Shown: positions 49,005 to 62,158 of the stretch, one piece after another
Numbering within the stretch: the stretch's first letter is position 1
Layout: each line of letters opens with the position of its first letter
Source: Epiperipatus broadwayi
Lineage: Eukaryota; Onychophora; Udeonychophora; Euonychophora; Peripatidae
DNA length: 64,000 bases
Assembly: GCA_028023455.1 (NCBI GenBank)
Contig: JAQFVV010012510.1
Location: forward strand, 1,176,001 to 1,240,000
Reading direction: 5' to 3'
Position numbers and translations under genes: made by a program
The notes under the pieces: model-generated
The model's input: only the letters and a program-made list of their open reading frames with translations
The model's database searches: none
Told to the model about the DNA's origin: nothing

Positions 49005-49172
49005 AAGCTATTAAAAAAACTCACCTTCATTCCAATTCAAGTACTCCAGTCCAGCTATAGGAATACCATCTTAGATTGTAGCCCAACTAAATAGAAGATG
49101 CCATAAATCACTAAAAAGAACTCGCCTTCTTTCCAACTCGAGTCTCTCCAATCCAGCTATATGAGGACCATT
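48988..49172. repeat. About 101-bp tandem duplication with splice-donor-like site
   Basis: AAATAGAAGATGCCATAA...CCAGTCCAGCTATA occurs at 48988 and 49090. On the minus strand the first copy carries GAATGAAG|GTGAGT, a consensus 5' splice site. The second carries GAAAGAAG|GCGAGT. Copies differ by about 15 percent by eye. Confidence 0.75.
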
Positions 49173-52100
49173 TTAATATCAATTAAAATTGCAGAGCTGT
49201 GTAAAATCTGAAATGATCATTATTTATTTAAAATACAGGTTAGCTAACTATATTTATGTAAACTCTGTTTTAATTGTCTTATGAATAATATTTGAATACT
49301 ATAAATGATCTACTTTTGCTAATTTTCTTTATTAACTTAATGTTTTGCTATATAACTTAATCACTGTGGTTATATTTATTTCTCTTTTATTTATTTTAAT
49401 TATTATTAATTATGCCTATGATCCGAAATAGCGTGTATTTAGTTACAAAATATGTTTTTTTAAAGATATTATTTCAAATCTTCATATTATTATTTATTAC
49501 AGCATCATTTTTGGCACACTGTTTCGAAATCCTATTTTATAAATAATTGTGACCATTTTGTGCTCATTGTTATTTTGTCAGTTATTAATTAATTAATGTA
49601 AATATAAAATGTGGCTTATAAATCCAGATTTGCAGCTTTTAATTATTATGTTACAATAAAGTTAAACAAGTCTGGAGTGTAATCATAAGTATAAGTATAT
49701 TTTCCTATTATATATATATTAATAAGTGGCTTTAAATAAAGACTGTCTGGATGCACTAGGAAATCTGCTTGAGTGGAGAAGAGGTTTCAAACCCAGTGTA
49801 GGCTTTGCCTAAGGATAAAATAATAATTTTAAAAGTATTATTATTTTAATTGGGAGATAAATATTGCTATTTTTATTATTTTTGAATAGCAAACAAATAA
49901 ATTAAATTTATTAAATCTTGTAAAATAAATAGTTATAGTCATTTCCATAAGCATATTTTTTTTGTAGTGAATCCAAAATGGTCATGAATATTATGAGTAG
50001 TTATTAAAAAAGAAGGTAGGTGGAGTAATATTAATGAGGTGCACACTATGTATTATTTGGTCAATTTGACACCACAATGCATTGTAATAAAAGCTATATA
50101 TTATATAACAAAGTTGTAAGGGGGGGGGGTGATTAAGAAAAAGAGAATCAGAATCAACAGACTTCAACTCTAATCTTATAAAATAAGGAAGATAAAGCTA
50201 AAAATCAGAAAAAATTGGAATCTAATTGAATGGGATTATAATATATTGTTATTTAAAATGACTGAATAGAAATCTTAAAGCCTTGCTATCGTTTCAACAC
50301 TGTTTTTCCATCAATTGATAGTTCCTGAAAATCATACTATAAAGGAGAAATAGGAACCATGTGGATAAATATTTACTTAAAAAAAATTACTTCAAACCCA
50401 GAACAATTCAAGAAAAAGTAAACTTTTGCTTTTATTTTGTTCATATTTTAAATTCTCAGATTTAAAAATGATGCACAGATTATTTACATTTAAAAGAAAG
50501 AGCTGATGAAAAATGTTTGTTTTCGCACACTTATTATTAAGTAGAAGAATGTGCTTACTTATAAATGATAATTTCAATAAAATAATTTGAAATAATTTTG
50601 AAAAAAAAATGTCAAAAGATAAAATAAACAAATCAAAAAAGTCATTTTTGAATCATCTAACTTTTAATAAATTTAAAAGATAATTGCGTGATTTTATTCT
50701 CTATTTTTTCTTAAAAAATAAAACTCATCTGCCAATTTTTCTTTACCACCAATTTGTGTAATGATAGAAATGGAAAGCTACAGATTAATTAAAATGCTAA
50801 GAATATCGTATTTATAATTGAATAAATTCTTTTTAATATTGCTAAATATATAGTACTTTGCCAATGGAAATGTAATAAAATAAATATTTTTTTTTAATTT
50901 TTACTGTGCAACGTGTATAAATAAGACTTTAAAAAATGTTTTTAAAAAAATGCCCAGATTACATAAAGTTGTTACAGATATTACCATGGAGGAAAGAACA
51001 GAATCAATAAATAATTTTAAAAAGTTGAATATGTTAATTGTAATGAAACTCTAAAGTCATTTTCAAGGAAAATTATCTGGATTAAAACGTGGATAAACCG
51101 ATTTTAATTATGCTACACTTGAAAATGTTGGAATAGTGTCTTATTATGTTAGCATCAAACAGGATAATAAAAATATATATGCATTATTTTCGTAATGTTT
51201 ACTCATCATAATATCAGTTCTTATCATTTTAGCTCACAAGGATGAAATAAACTTTGACCAATAGGAAGAAATCTAATGGGAGAGAATGTTCATTTTTTTT
51301 TATTGCTATGTTAGTGTCATAATACTTACGTCATGTGTCACTTGGGAATTTTTTTTTCTTTATATATATTTATTGTGGTATAAAATATGTGGTATAAAAT
51401 ATAGTTAGCAAAAGGGATGTAAAGATGTATATACCTATTATTACACATATTTTTGCTATTTTCCCCAATTAAGGGAAAACATATTAAATGTCATTTGTCT
51501 GGGGAGAGATGGAGATATATTTACCTCTCGTACTTTTAAAATAGCCTTTAATATTTTATTAAAGAATGAACAAATAAATTAACTTAATTGCTTTCTTATA
51601 TGAAAGAATTTTTATAAGTTTCTTTTTTTTTTCATTTATTAGGTTTGCCTATGAACATGTCCACTTTAAATATAAAATGTTGATTTATTTTTTTATCAAG
51701 CAGTGATTCACCGAGGGGTTAGGTTAATTATTAAAATGATAGCGTTGTGGACATATGAAATGTTTTAGTGACATGTGTATTTGACTTTTAATGCCTGTTC
51801 CTACTTTAATATACTAAATCTATTCATCTCAAATTTTAATCCATTATTAATTGCACGGAATATGATAATTGCCTTTATCATATTCTGATAAAAGAAATAG
51901 CTTTAGTATAATGCACTACTTTATAACTTTTGAATTCTAAATTTAAAATTTGTGCATACTCTAAAGTCCTAAATACACTGTTGTTTTTGTAATTTAAGTG
52001 CTAGTTCAGCTTATATAAGGTTTCATTATCTTATTCTTTAAGATAGGCTAAACAGTAATAAGTGATACTCTGAATATCATTGTATAAATTGGTAGTATTG

Positions 52101-53159
52101 ACTAAGAGTATGGTCAATGGGATACCAAGTATTTTTCCATCCCTGAGTTTAATTTAGTGTATTGGTTTTATTTCATACAATGTCTCTGAATTAAACTTTG
52201 TAAATATTGTAAATAAATCTTGTTGTGTTAAGAATTTATTTAGTTGTCTGTAGTCTTATTGCTAATCATCATACACACTATTATTGTTACTGCTATCGAC
52301 ATATCCAAAGATTATATATTGAAATCATCATCGACCAATATAGTACAATTAACTACATGTTGTTATATCCTAATGATTTGGTTAAGCCCTATAATTTATT
52401 AGTACATCTAAGGCATCATCAATTAACAATTAAATATTATTAACCCGGAGTACATATTATTTTAAGTGATATACTAAATGGTTAAACACTTAATATTGGT
52501 TTAATCAGTTTATTTGAACCCACAGATCTATCATTCACTGATCTTGATCACATTGTTTATAATTATTTGAGAAAAGGAATTTGGTAAGTTATTATGTTTA
52601 ATTATTAAAAAGTCATTTCTATTCCTAAATTTTAAAGTTTATATTAGTTATAAAGTTTCTTTAGAACTGCTAAATACAGTTGTTAATTTGAGTTTATATT
52701 AAGAGCTGTCATGTGCATTATATTTGGGTAGTGGCAAAATCCTTCTCACTGACCCAAATATATGTTGTATAACAATTTTGAAATGCTAGAATCCTGAGAA
52801 GAATTAGTTGTTAAGTTTCAAGGTAGAATTTGAATTTGTAGTAAATTTTATAGTTAGTTATTTTTTATAGTTAGACTTAAATGTCGATTACTTTCCCTGT
52901 TTTATTAAAGTCAACCAAATTTTAAGGTGGTAATAATTTGTTTTGTCTTAAAATATATAGCTTATTTTGACTTTATGATAAATATTCTGGTTTTGTCAAG
53001 CTTGGAATCCCTATTTTGTTTAACTAATCTTTTTACCATTTAATACAATATTAGTTTATATTTTAAGATCTCAGTTTTCATCATCAACATTGTTCTTCAA
53101 TTTCATTTTGACCATTCTTTTATTTATTCATTCTCGTGTGACATTATTTCATCGTCTGA

Positions 53160-53260
53160 ATTGATTAATCATTCATTAACTTTTATTCTCTTATCATCTT
53201 AACTATTCATTAACTCTTATTCTATCATTGCCTTAATCATTCATTATTCTCATACATCTT
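53160..53260. repeat. Degenerate short tandem repeats (TCATTAACTYTTATTC)
   Basis: ATTCATTAACTTTTATTCTC..ATTCATTAACTCTTATTC..ATTCATTATTCTC are repeated with a period of about 40-45 bp. Confidence 0.6.
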
Positions 53261-53694
53261 CGTTTCCTTTCTTTTCATTTTTAGACTCATTTCATTTTAC
53301 TAGTTAATTATTAGTTATTTATTGATTTGATGGATATTAAATTTATTTCATTATACTTGGGTTGTCTGTTTGTTATGTGGATTTTAAAGCTGGTTTGACC
53401 AGAAGTTATTATCTTTATTAATCTCCTTGTGATCTTCTTTAGATCTATAGTTTCATGCTAGTTTTATTCAATAAAGAAATCATCTTGTTAGCCTAACATT
53501 TTTGTTTCTTTATGCTTATATTCTTGATTATTTGGGTAGTGAAGGTTACAAAGGACGGATTTGGTGCCATGAAATATGTGGCCAGATTCGTATATGATTC
53601 TAGTGTTCAAAGAGAAGGACACAAAGGTGGATTATAGCCCCAAATGTGAGTCTAGATTAGTGTATGATCCTGGGGAAGGTCACAATATATATAT

Positions 53695-56600
53695 TCCCAT
53701 CAGTAACATATACATATTTCTCATGATACAGAGGAGTTGGCTCTTCTGATTAAGCTGATAAACTAGTGTTCACATGTGGTATGGTATTTAATTTTATAAT
53801 ATTCTTCGGTTTGGTGGATGTGAAATTTATCAATATTTTATCATTTTGCTATTTTGATATATATTAAGATGGGACCATGGTGAAGCCAGCACATCTTCAT
53901 CTCTTAGGTAGTGCAGTAGCTAAGCCTGAGCTAAGAGCCAGGTTAGCATGTAAGTTCTCTGCCGCTTATGAACCAAATCAAGGTTCTCATTTAGCAACAT
54001 GATGATTAGTCATTGGGTAAACCGGTGTTGGTTAAATATCGTAAAATCTATTCATCCATCAACAGAACAACTTTATTATTGTATTTACCTGTATGTAGTG
54101 CATTAGTAAAATCTTTATAGCCAACTCTACCCTCCCTAATATGCAGTCTTCAGCATTGAGCCAAAGCATTCTTGAAAACCCATTTAATCTAAAGCTATCT
54201 GGGATGTTTTATATGCCCATATTAAATATATAAATTTGTCATAATTAGATGTATTATTAAGTTTCACTCCAGGTTTGATTTGATTACATGTGTAATAGCC
54301 ATTTGAATTGATTATGAAACAGTATAACCAATAAGTGGAATGTAGTGATTTATTATATAGTACAATATTTAGCTTTATTAAATAATAGCCATAAACTTAT
54401 GTTACCAATGTATCAATGATTATTGTACAATTGCCTAGACTATGTTGCATAGTCAGTAAATGAAAATGCCTGTGTGCATTTTCCTATGCTAAATAATGGG
54501 TTATGTCAAGATATATATGTAGTTGTCAATAAATATATTACTAATTCATCATATATCAGTTTCTGTTTCATTATTGAATCAATCCAATTCATTAACTGAT
54601 TATAGCTATTCATTAGTAAAGCTCCTATTAATTAAATATATTAGACGTTATCATGGGAAAGTCTTTAGGATTTAAATTTGTTAATATATATATTTAAGTC
54701 CCTGAGTTTCATTGTCTTGTCCACTCTGCTATTTGGCCGGATTTAAAATAAATTCTTATGGGCCATCATTGTTATGTTATCCATTAGGTGTTTGATCTGG
54801 GGCTTAGAGAGTGGTTCAAATCCAGGTTGGTCTCTGACCTAAATCTCAAACTTATCTGGGTTTGAAGTACATTTTTTTAGTTCCAACTCATGTTAGATGG
54901 ATAAACATGTTTTGACCACTACAATATAAACACAGTCACTATTTATATTAACAACAGATAACTTTTCACATTTAGTGCAAGGATTATTAAAGATCTGATT
55001 GGCAGCTTACTGAAGGCTTTATATTTCTTGGATAGTCATTTTTTAAAATGTTATATTCATTGTTATATAAATACATGTTTTACAAAAATCTATTGCAAAA
55101 ACTCACATTTCTTATAAAATAATGATAGCAAATAATTTTTTTAATTGCTCACTAGGTTTACTGTTTGTTGATACCATAGCTGCTTTGAATATCAAATCTG
55201 TATAAGTTTCCAAAGAAGTTGGCTTGTGTTAAAAACTTTGACATTTTCAAATTTATAGTCATTGGCTTAGTAATATAATGAAATTAATAATGATTGGTAT
55301 CTATGTAATTTAGTCAAGTCTAACATTATATTAAAACTTATCCCTGATGATGACATAAACAGAAACCTAATTGGGGCGAGGAGCTGTGGATGTATTACTA
55401 GTAGGCTCTGTTGATTACAGAATTTACAATAAATGGCTCTAAATTAGAGTGAAATACTCTTGAAAGTATAAGTATATTATTATTAAATGTTAGAAATAAA
55501 TGCAAAATGAAAGACATTCATAATGAAGTGGATAATCTGAAGCTCAGATTATGCTTCATGATTATTAACACTCGTAGTACCATTCAACAGGGTTCAAAGT
55601 TTATCTCTCCATGCTCATACATGTACTCACTATCTACACAGGATTTTTATTTTCTTTCAATATTAATCCAATTTTTCTAGGAATAAATTAACAATTTGGG
55701 AAAGAAAGTGAATTAATAGAGTTGTGGACATGCCGTGAGAGATAGATTTAATCAAAATGTACCCAGACTTTTACTGTATTAATACGATGTATATGAATTC
55801 ATTGTGAGAGATTATGTATCTAAAATTTTTATATATTTTATTAATAATGGTAGAACGAGATAAGGCGACTGGGTTAGAAATTTTTAGAAGCATTACTATG
55901 AGATTAAAAAACAAAGAAAATGGGGAAATTAATTATTGTTATTCAGATAAATCAAAATTGCTATTAATAAAAGTACATTTTCCATTAGCAGAAAATTAAT
56001 CTATTGAAGAGATCTTTCACAAATATTAAAGTAGAATTTAAAACAATCATTGAAGAATTTTTTGGACCGATTGCATTATCTTAAACTACTCATGAAACAA
56101 AGGTGAAATTCTTGTGGAAAAATATCCATTGTACAAGAAATTACACAGAGCTTCAGGCTACAGTCACTAAGTGCATTCCAAACATCCAGGGGATCATATA
56201 AAGGGTGCAAAAATTTGATTAGATATAAATTATGTTGGGTTTTAAAAAAGAGATGTTTAACTTACTTCATGTCACTATTTACCTTAATTATGGGAGAGAA
56301 GTAAAACCATCATGCCTTCCCTTTTTTGGCCATTCTTGAACCACTCTCTACTGAAATGCCTATTGGAGCTTAAAATGAAACCATGAACTATTTGACTGTG
56401 CCTTGAACCTGATCTGAAAATTATGCTACCTGCCTTTAAGTATTGAACCATGTCAAGAATAATGAACCTGTTATCCAAGAAGGGGATCAAGAAAGTATTA
56501 TGAAAGTAATAGTTCCACCTCCCGCTTATTGTCTATATTTGTTCCATATTAATTATAACTAAGATTAAATGGAAACAGAATGTAAATTCTTATAAAATTA

Positions 56601-56840
56601 ACTTACTTATGTAAGAATATTTAATCCACTATCTACATGAGTCTTTATAAATCTAATTATGTAATTTTCTATAAATCATGCAAAAATTCTTATTCTAAAG
56701 TGGTGTGGCATTGATTATATATATATATAATCAATTCTTGCTATTAAAAGGTGTGAAGGTTGCCTTGACAGCAATTAGAAATATTGGTTGCTATATTTAC
56801 TGTGAATGTTTAGGTCGTTACTGGTTGGAAACTAATATAT
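53695..56840. other. AT-rich DNA left of unit B
   Basis: Contains a GGTTCAAATCC box-B-like motif at about 54813 with no box A at tRNA spacing. It also contains a CTGATGA...GAAAC pair at about 55342-55365 that lacks the other hammerhead parts. A short open stretch at 55814-55999 has no signals. No gene supported. Confidence 0.4.
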
Positions 56841-57008
56841 TGTGACCTTCTGAATGGGCACAAGTAATTAAACTATATTGTGTCAGTAGTGAATAACTGC
56901 ATTGTACTAAAAAAATGAAATAGTCTTAAAATTTTAAAATTTTTATATTAATGGTCCAAAAACTTATATGTGGGTCACCTGTGCATTTTGGCTAGCAATT
57001 TTACAAGC

Positions 57009-57295
<287 letters not shown>

Positions 57296-60200
57296 GATAA
57301 AGTGTTTAATGCAAGAAAGAGGGGGTGGATTATTACAGAAAGTGTTGTTATAATAGTTAGATTGATGCAAAGCTGTTTTATTTATTTATAAGATAGTGTT
57401 GGTGTTTGTTAGAATGTTTTTCTGATTTATTATTCATTGACACCCATCTATTTACCAATATTATAGTCAGTGAGATATGTTTAACCCATAGCCATATCAA
57501 TTATATTTAATCAGGATAATTTAATATTTTTGTGGCAGTACATATGCATGAAAGTATGTCTGTATCATTTTCCATTTCATTTTGATATTCTAATTACAAT
57601 AAACAATATTATATTTACAATAAAACATTTAAATTACAGTAATTATTTTTACTAGTTTTGCAAAAATATATTTTCCTAAGTGATTAATGGATATTTGGAT
57701 TAGTAAATTATTTGACCAATTTCAATAATATTATCAACCATTTTATTTAATAGTTAATGAATATTCATTAAGTTGTTGTTTTTTTTTTGTTTTATTTGAC
57801 TTGATTTAATTGTGAAGGTCAAAATGATTTTTTTTTCAAAAAGACATTTCTTGCATATTCAATTAACTCCTAAGTGCAAAGGGTGGAGTTGACCTTTGGA
57901 GGAAGAAAATGACCTTTTGATGGAAGGAAGGGATATCTATTTAACTGATAGTCATTAGTAAAATTTGTTCATTATTATTAGTGTAACCATTGCCTTAGTT
58001 CATTATGCCTGTAATAAGTATATGTCTCTTCCAGAAGTCGAGTCAATTTTAAAGCTCCAAATAAATTTTAAAAAGTCATAGGAAAATTCTAGTTTTCAGA
58101 AAGTCTTCAACTAGAATGTCTGGCTAAAATATAAAGAAAAAGGTATATCAATTTCGTTCTTTTGCTCAGTTTAAACATTTAAATTAACACTCTCATATTT
58201 ATTTTCATTCTAAAATGGCTGTCTACATTATTAAATTTATGCTACTTTATTTATTAGTAATTATTATTATTAAGAAGAAAGTTAAAGTGCATGAACTCTC
58301 TAATCTCTAATTAAATTATGTGAATATTATAATACTTTATGGAAACTTATGCAGAACAATTTAACAGGATTTATCTTCAGTTCTCAGCTAAAGTTGTATA
58401 TTACTTCTATAAAAGTTAAGTTAATAATTAACAGGATGCATGTACTTTATTATGCTATACTTTAAATTATTACGGGATGACAATTACGGGATGACAACTT
58501 TGTCTTTTATCTATGCTTATAAAAATAAAATATGTTTTATTGAAGAATAAATATGTGATTGATAAAGGATTAATTAATTACTACTATTTATAGAATGTGC
58601 ATATACTTAAGTCAGATAGAAGGATGTTAATATTGTATATTTCTGTTCTCTTCGATGTACTATCATATAACAAAATATTGCTTAAGGAAACGCAAATTTT
58701 ATATGAACAATTAATCTGCAATGACTAAAATTCATTATATGTATGCTAGCTTACAAATTATAGGAAAACAAATGCTCTCCAGGAAATCTGTTAAAAGCTA
58801 TTGCTCAGTTAAAAATTACTATGGAATGAATTAAATAATTATTATAGTACAAATACAGCTGAAACTATCTTTTCATATTATTGTCATTATAAAAATTTAT
58901 TACTTACATGCTATATAAGTAAACTCTATTAGCTCTTGCTAAGAACATTGGAGATTACTAAATTAAGTTTGAATTATAACTGTTTTTGTCCTACACTTTA
59001 TTCATCCCATTTTTTTTATGTTTCATATTCTTATTAAACACACACTCATTTGGGAATTTATCTCCATATTGTTTAGTAAACCTGGAAAAGGAACTTTGAA
59101 GTGAACTTTTTTTTTTTAGTTTGAAAGAAGAGTGACTTTTATTTTTTTTTATATTTATTGTTAATGGTATATATCATAGATAGCTAGACAGATTTATTGT
59201 TATATTTTGCTTATATGGTTATGCTATTTTTTGAACTTCTAGAACATTACAGAGGAGCGTATTCACAAATTGTAAATATGCTGGTAAATATTGTTACTTA
59301 AATATGATTTGTTTTCTTTTACGAAGATGAAATAAATATATTTTTGGGTATATTGTTAAAGAAAGGTGTTTAGTTTATTATATATATTTTTCTCTATCTC
59401 AAAGTGAGAATTTTGGCTTTCAAAGTAGCAAGTACATGAAAGAAATATCATCTCACAGATGGCAAAGAAACCTCGTTCATAATAAGTATTACTATTTAAA
59501 TTTGAAACAATTGAAAGTCTAATTTAAGCTAAAAGTTTAAATTTTAATATATCATTTATTTATCGTAACCTTTGCATATTATATACCTTAGAATTGTTTT
59601 TCATATTCTTATTTATGCATATGTGTGTCTATTTTGTGCAATTATTTTATTTACTTAGTAAACATTCAGTTTCATAACTATTTTCCAATATACATTTCGG
59701 ATATTGTCATATTCTAAAAAAACTGAAGGAATGAGTGATTTATCTGTATGTATTTATCTACCAGCATATAGTATTAGATAGGTAGAGGAGCTGTTGGAAA
59801 GGAAATTATTCTTGATATGTTCTATGTTTGTAGGGATGAGGGATTTTCCCCTTTTGTATATTTTTAATTATTTTGCCATGAGTAGAGTCTATTCTAGATT
59901 GTATACGTATTATGAAATGATATTTATGAAGTTAAGTGATGTTTTCTTACTGTCCTGGTGTTGAGATAAGTTCCACACCAATAGTGTATTTCAGATTTAA
60001 ATAAGTTGTTGAAGTATTAGTTATAGAATTTATTTGCTCCTCATGTGCTTGAAAAAATATAGCTCTTTGTAATTCAGTCAGTGGTTGAATAAATAGTTAA
60101 ATTAAATTCTTTATTGAATATTAGAGTAGATATAGGGTCCTATTTTGTTGGCTGGTTTATGACATTTTTCGAAATAAAACGTTTATTTAATAATTTCTAA

Positions 60201-60820
60201 ATAAATTGATAATGTTTAAAAGATTGTTTTCTTTTATTATTGCGTAGGATGTGACACACACGCGTAATGGAAATAATATCACATATATAAAGGTATAAGA
60301 CTGTTAAACTTAAAATAAGAAATAAATACTTTAAAACATATATCAGTTTGCTACACATTAGAGATCATCAAAATCATCAGAATGAGTATGATTATATTGC
60401 TATGCGTGAAAAGTGTAGTTATTTAAAGTGATTATTTAATTAAGTTATTTAAAGCTGCTCTCTTAATAGCCAAATGTATTAATATGCTTTATTCTAACAA
60501 TTGATAATATATCCTCTCAAAAGTATATATTGTGCCCATAATATAATAGATTATTTATTCAGTGTTGCATATGAAAATGTTTAGATAGTCCAGATATTCA
60601 AAGTCAGAATATTAAGACCTTATTTGTTTGTTAATTTGCATGCATGAATGTATAACTAATAAGTGATGTAACATGTAATAGGGATAATCCCAAACTTGTG
60701 TTTATGGATATATGTGTAAATTTAAAGATTGGAACAAATAATCTTATTGTAAACTTATTACATTTAATTAAATCTTAAGTGTAAATAAATGATTTGTTTA
60801 TTTATTAAAAAAACAACAAC

Positions 60821-60861
60821 TGTGTCTTGAGTTATTCTTATGTGTCTTGAGTTATTCTTAT
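60821..60861. repeat. 20-bp tandem duplication
   Basis: TGTGTCTTGAGTTATTCTTA twice in succession, inside unit B only. Confidence 0.9.
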
Positions 60862-61865
60862 GTGCATTTGTATCCTAGTTGCCACATCTCCACATATCAT
60901 ACATCTATTACAAAATAAGTACATTGTTTATAATTCTGATAACATATGTGCTGGAATCTGATAATATTGTTTCCTTGATCCAAACATTACATGAACTATT
61001 TTACCACTTGATGAAGTTATAAAAAGGTTGCCTAGTTAATGTGTTGTTTAGATGATGATGTGAGATTAAAAGATATCCTATTTCCTTCATTATCTAATTG
61101 CTAGCACAGTAAAACATTATTTAGTTTATTCCATTATACTTTTATTATAATTTAGCGTTATAAATTACTGACTAATATAGTTTATTTGGTCTAACTGTGT
61201 TGTAGATTCCCTGAGATCTGATTTTAGATTCCTGGATTAACATTAATTTAATTATTCAAATTATGGTGTGTAAAATAATACAGTTATTTCGTGTTATGCT
61301 TTTCTATTCCATCAAAGTCATATTGAGCTAATATGGAGTATGTTTAGATGATGGAAGAGATCAAACTGAAGGTATATTTTAGTAATTGAACAAATAAACT
61401 CTGCTGGCCTTTATCATTTGGTTAATTGATAAATAAGGCCTATATTTTATTTAATGGTTTATAGTATTTCTTCCTTCATTTATTTATATTCCAGATGTTA
61501 TGAACTCTCTGTAACCTCCCACTGAGTGAAGCTGTAAGGTAGAAATAAGTAAAAGAGTCTCAGCATCAATTGTAAATCAGATAAATTGTTCTACTCATTA
61601 ATAGAAATGGTGCCCTGGGCATTTATCCATATGATGTATAGGATCAGTGTTGTGTGAGTGGGTTACAATATATATCTATATATGCTTTCTCTGGCTAAGC
61701 ATTTATCACAAAGCTTGTTGAGGAATTGGCAATCCTCATTGTTTATAACTTACAAGCTTAAGAGAATTGGTCATGTGATATATGACTCTTACTTTGACTC
61801 TATATATAACATATGTTGTTTTTTGTTTGTTCATGTAATATGCCATTAATTTATTCCCCAACTCT

Positions 61866-61942
61866 GCATTGGTGGTCGAGAGATCAGCGCGACTGCCTTA
61901 CAAGCAGTTGCCTGGGTTGCGGGTTCGCATCCCGGCCGATGC
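61866..61942 (+). tRNA. tRNA-like sequence, probable SINE head
   Basis: A 7-bp acceptor stem pairs GCATTGG (61866-61872) with CCGATGC (61936-61942). Also present are a D-arm (GTCG/CGAC), an anticodon stem ACTGC/GCAGT with loop CTTACAA (anticodon TAC if functional), and a T-arm with one mismatch. An internal promoter box A (TGGTCGAGAGA) and box B (GGTTCGCATCC, one change from consensus) are recognisable. The variable region is about 10 nt, longer than in a normal valine tRNA, and D and anticodon stems overlap. It is therefore more likely a tRNA-derived SINE head than a working tRNA. The SINE 3' end is not defined. Confidence 0.6.
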
Positions 61943-62102
61943 TATGACACTTGAAAAAAAAACCCTCTGCAAATGTGTTAAATTTAGCTCAGTTTCCTGT
62001 CATTAAAAGGGAGCATCATTTAGTTAATTAAGTTGCTTATTACAAAAATTGTATATTTGCCAGGTTGGAACGATTTAAATGTTACTTTTGTTATTATACT
62101 AT
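61943..62102 (+). other. Possible SINE body after tRNA-like head
   Basis: TATGACACTTG followed by an A9 run and a CCCTCTGCAAATGTG segment. No second copy in the window to define the unit. Confidence 0.3.
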
Positions 62103-62158
62103 TATTGCGATTTGATGGAGGAGTGGGGAGTATTGCGATTTGATGGAGGAGTGGGGAG
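62103..62158. repeat. 28-bp perfect tandem duplication
   Basis: TATTGCGATTTGATGGAGGA plus GTGGGGAG is repeated exactly twice, followed by TATTCCCCACC, which is complementary to the GTGGGGAG end and makes a small hairpin. Confidence 0.9.

Larger units (their letters stand above)
44523..53684. mobile_element. Block H bounded by TG...CA ends (tentative)
   Basis: TGTAACTTTT starts right after a (TA)n tract (44511-44522), and GGTCACA ends right before another (53685-53694). The two ends are loosely inverted, like those of units A, B and G, but 9.2 kb is about twice their length. It may hold two units or a nested insertion. It contains the duplications at 47737 and 48988. No ORF over about 90 codons and no RT fragments were recognised. 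Confidence 0.3.

Noticed and set aside
53620-53684. End of block H as a tRNA-like or protein-coding feature
   Set aside because: Only a degenerate 75-bp tandem repeat is visible, with no pol III boxes or frame.
55342-55372. CTGATGA...GAAAC as a further hammerhead ribozyme
   Set aside because: Stem II would be only two base pairs and no cleavage triplet or stem I partner follows.
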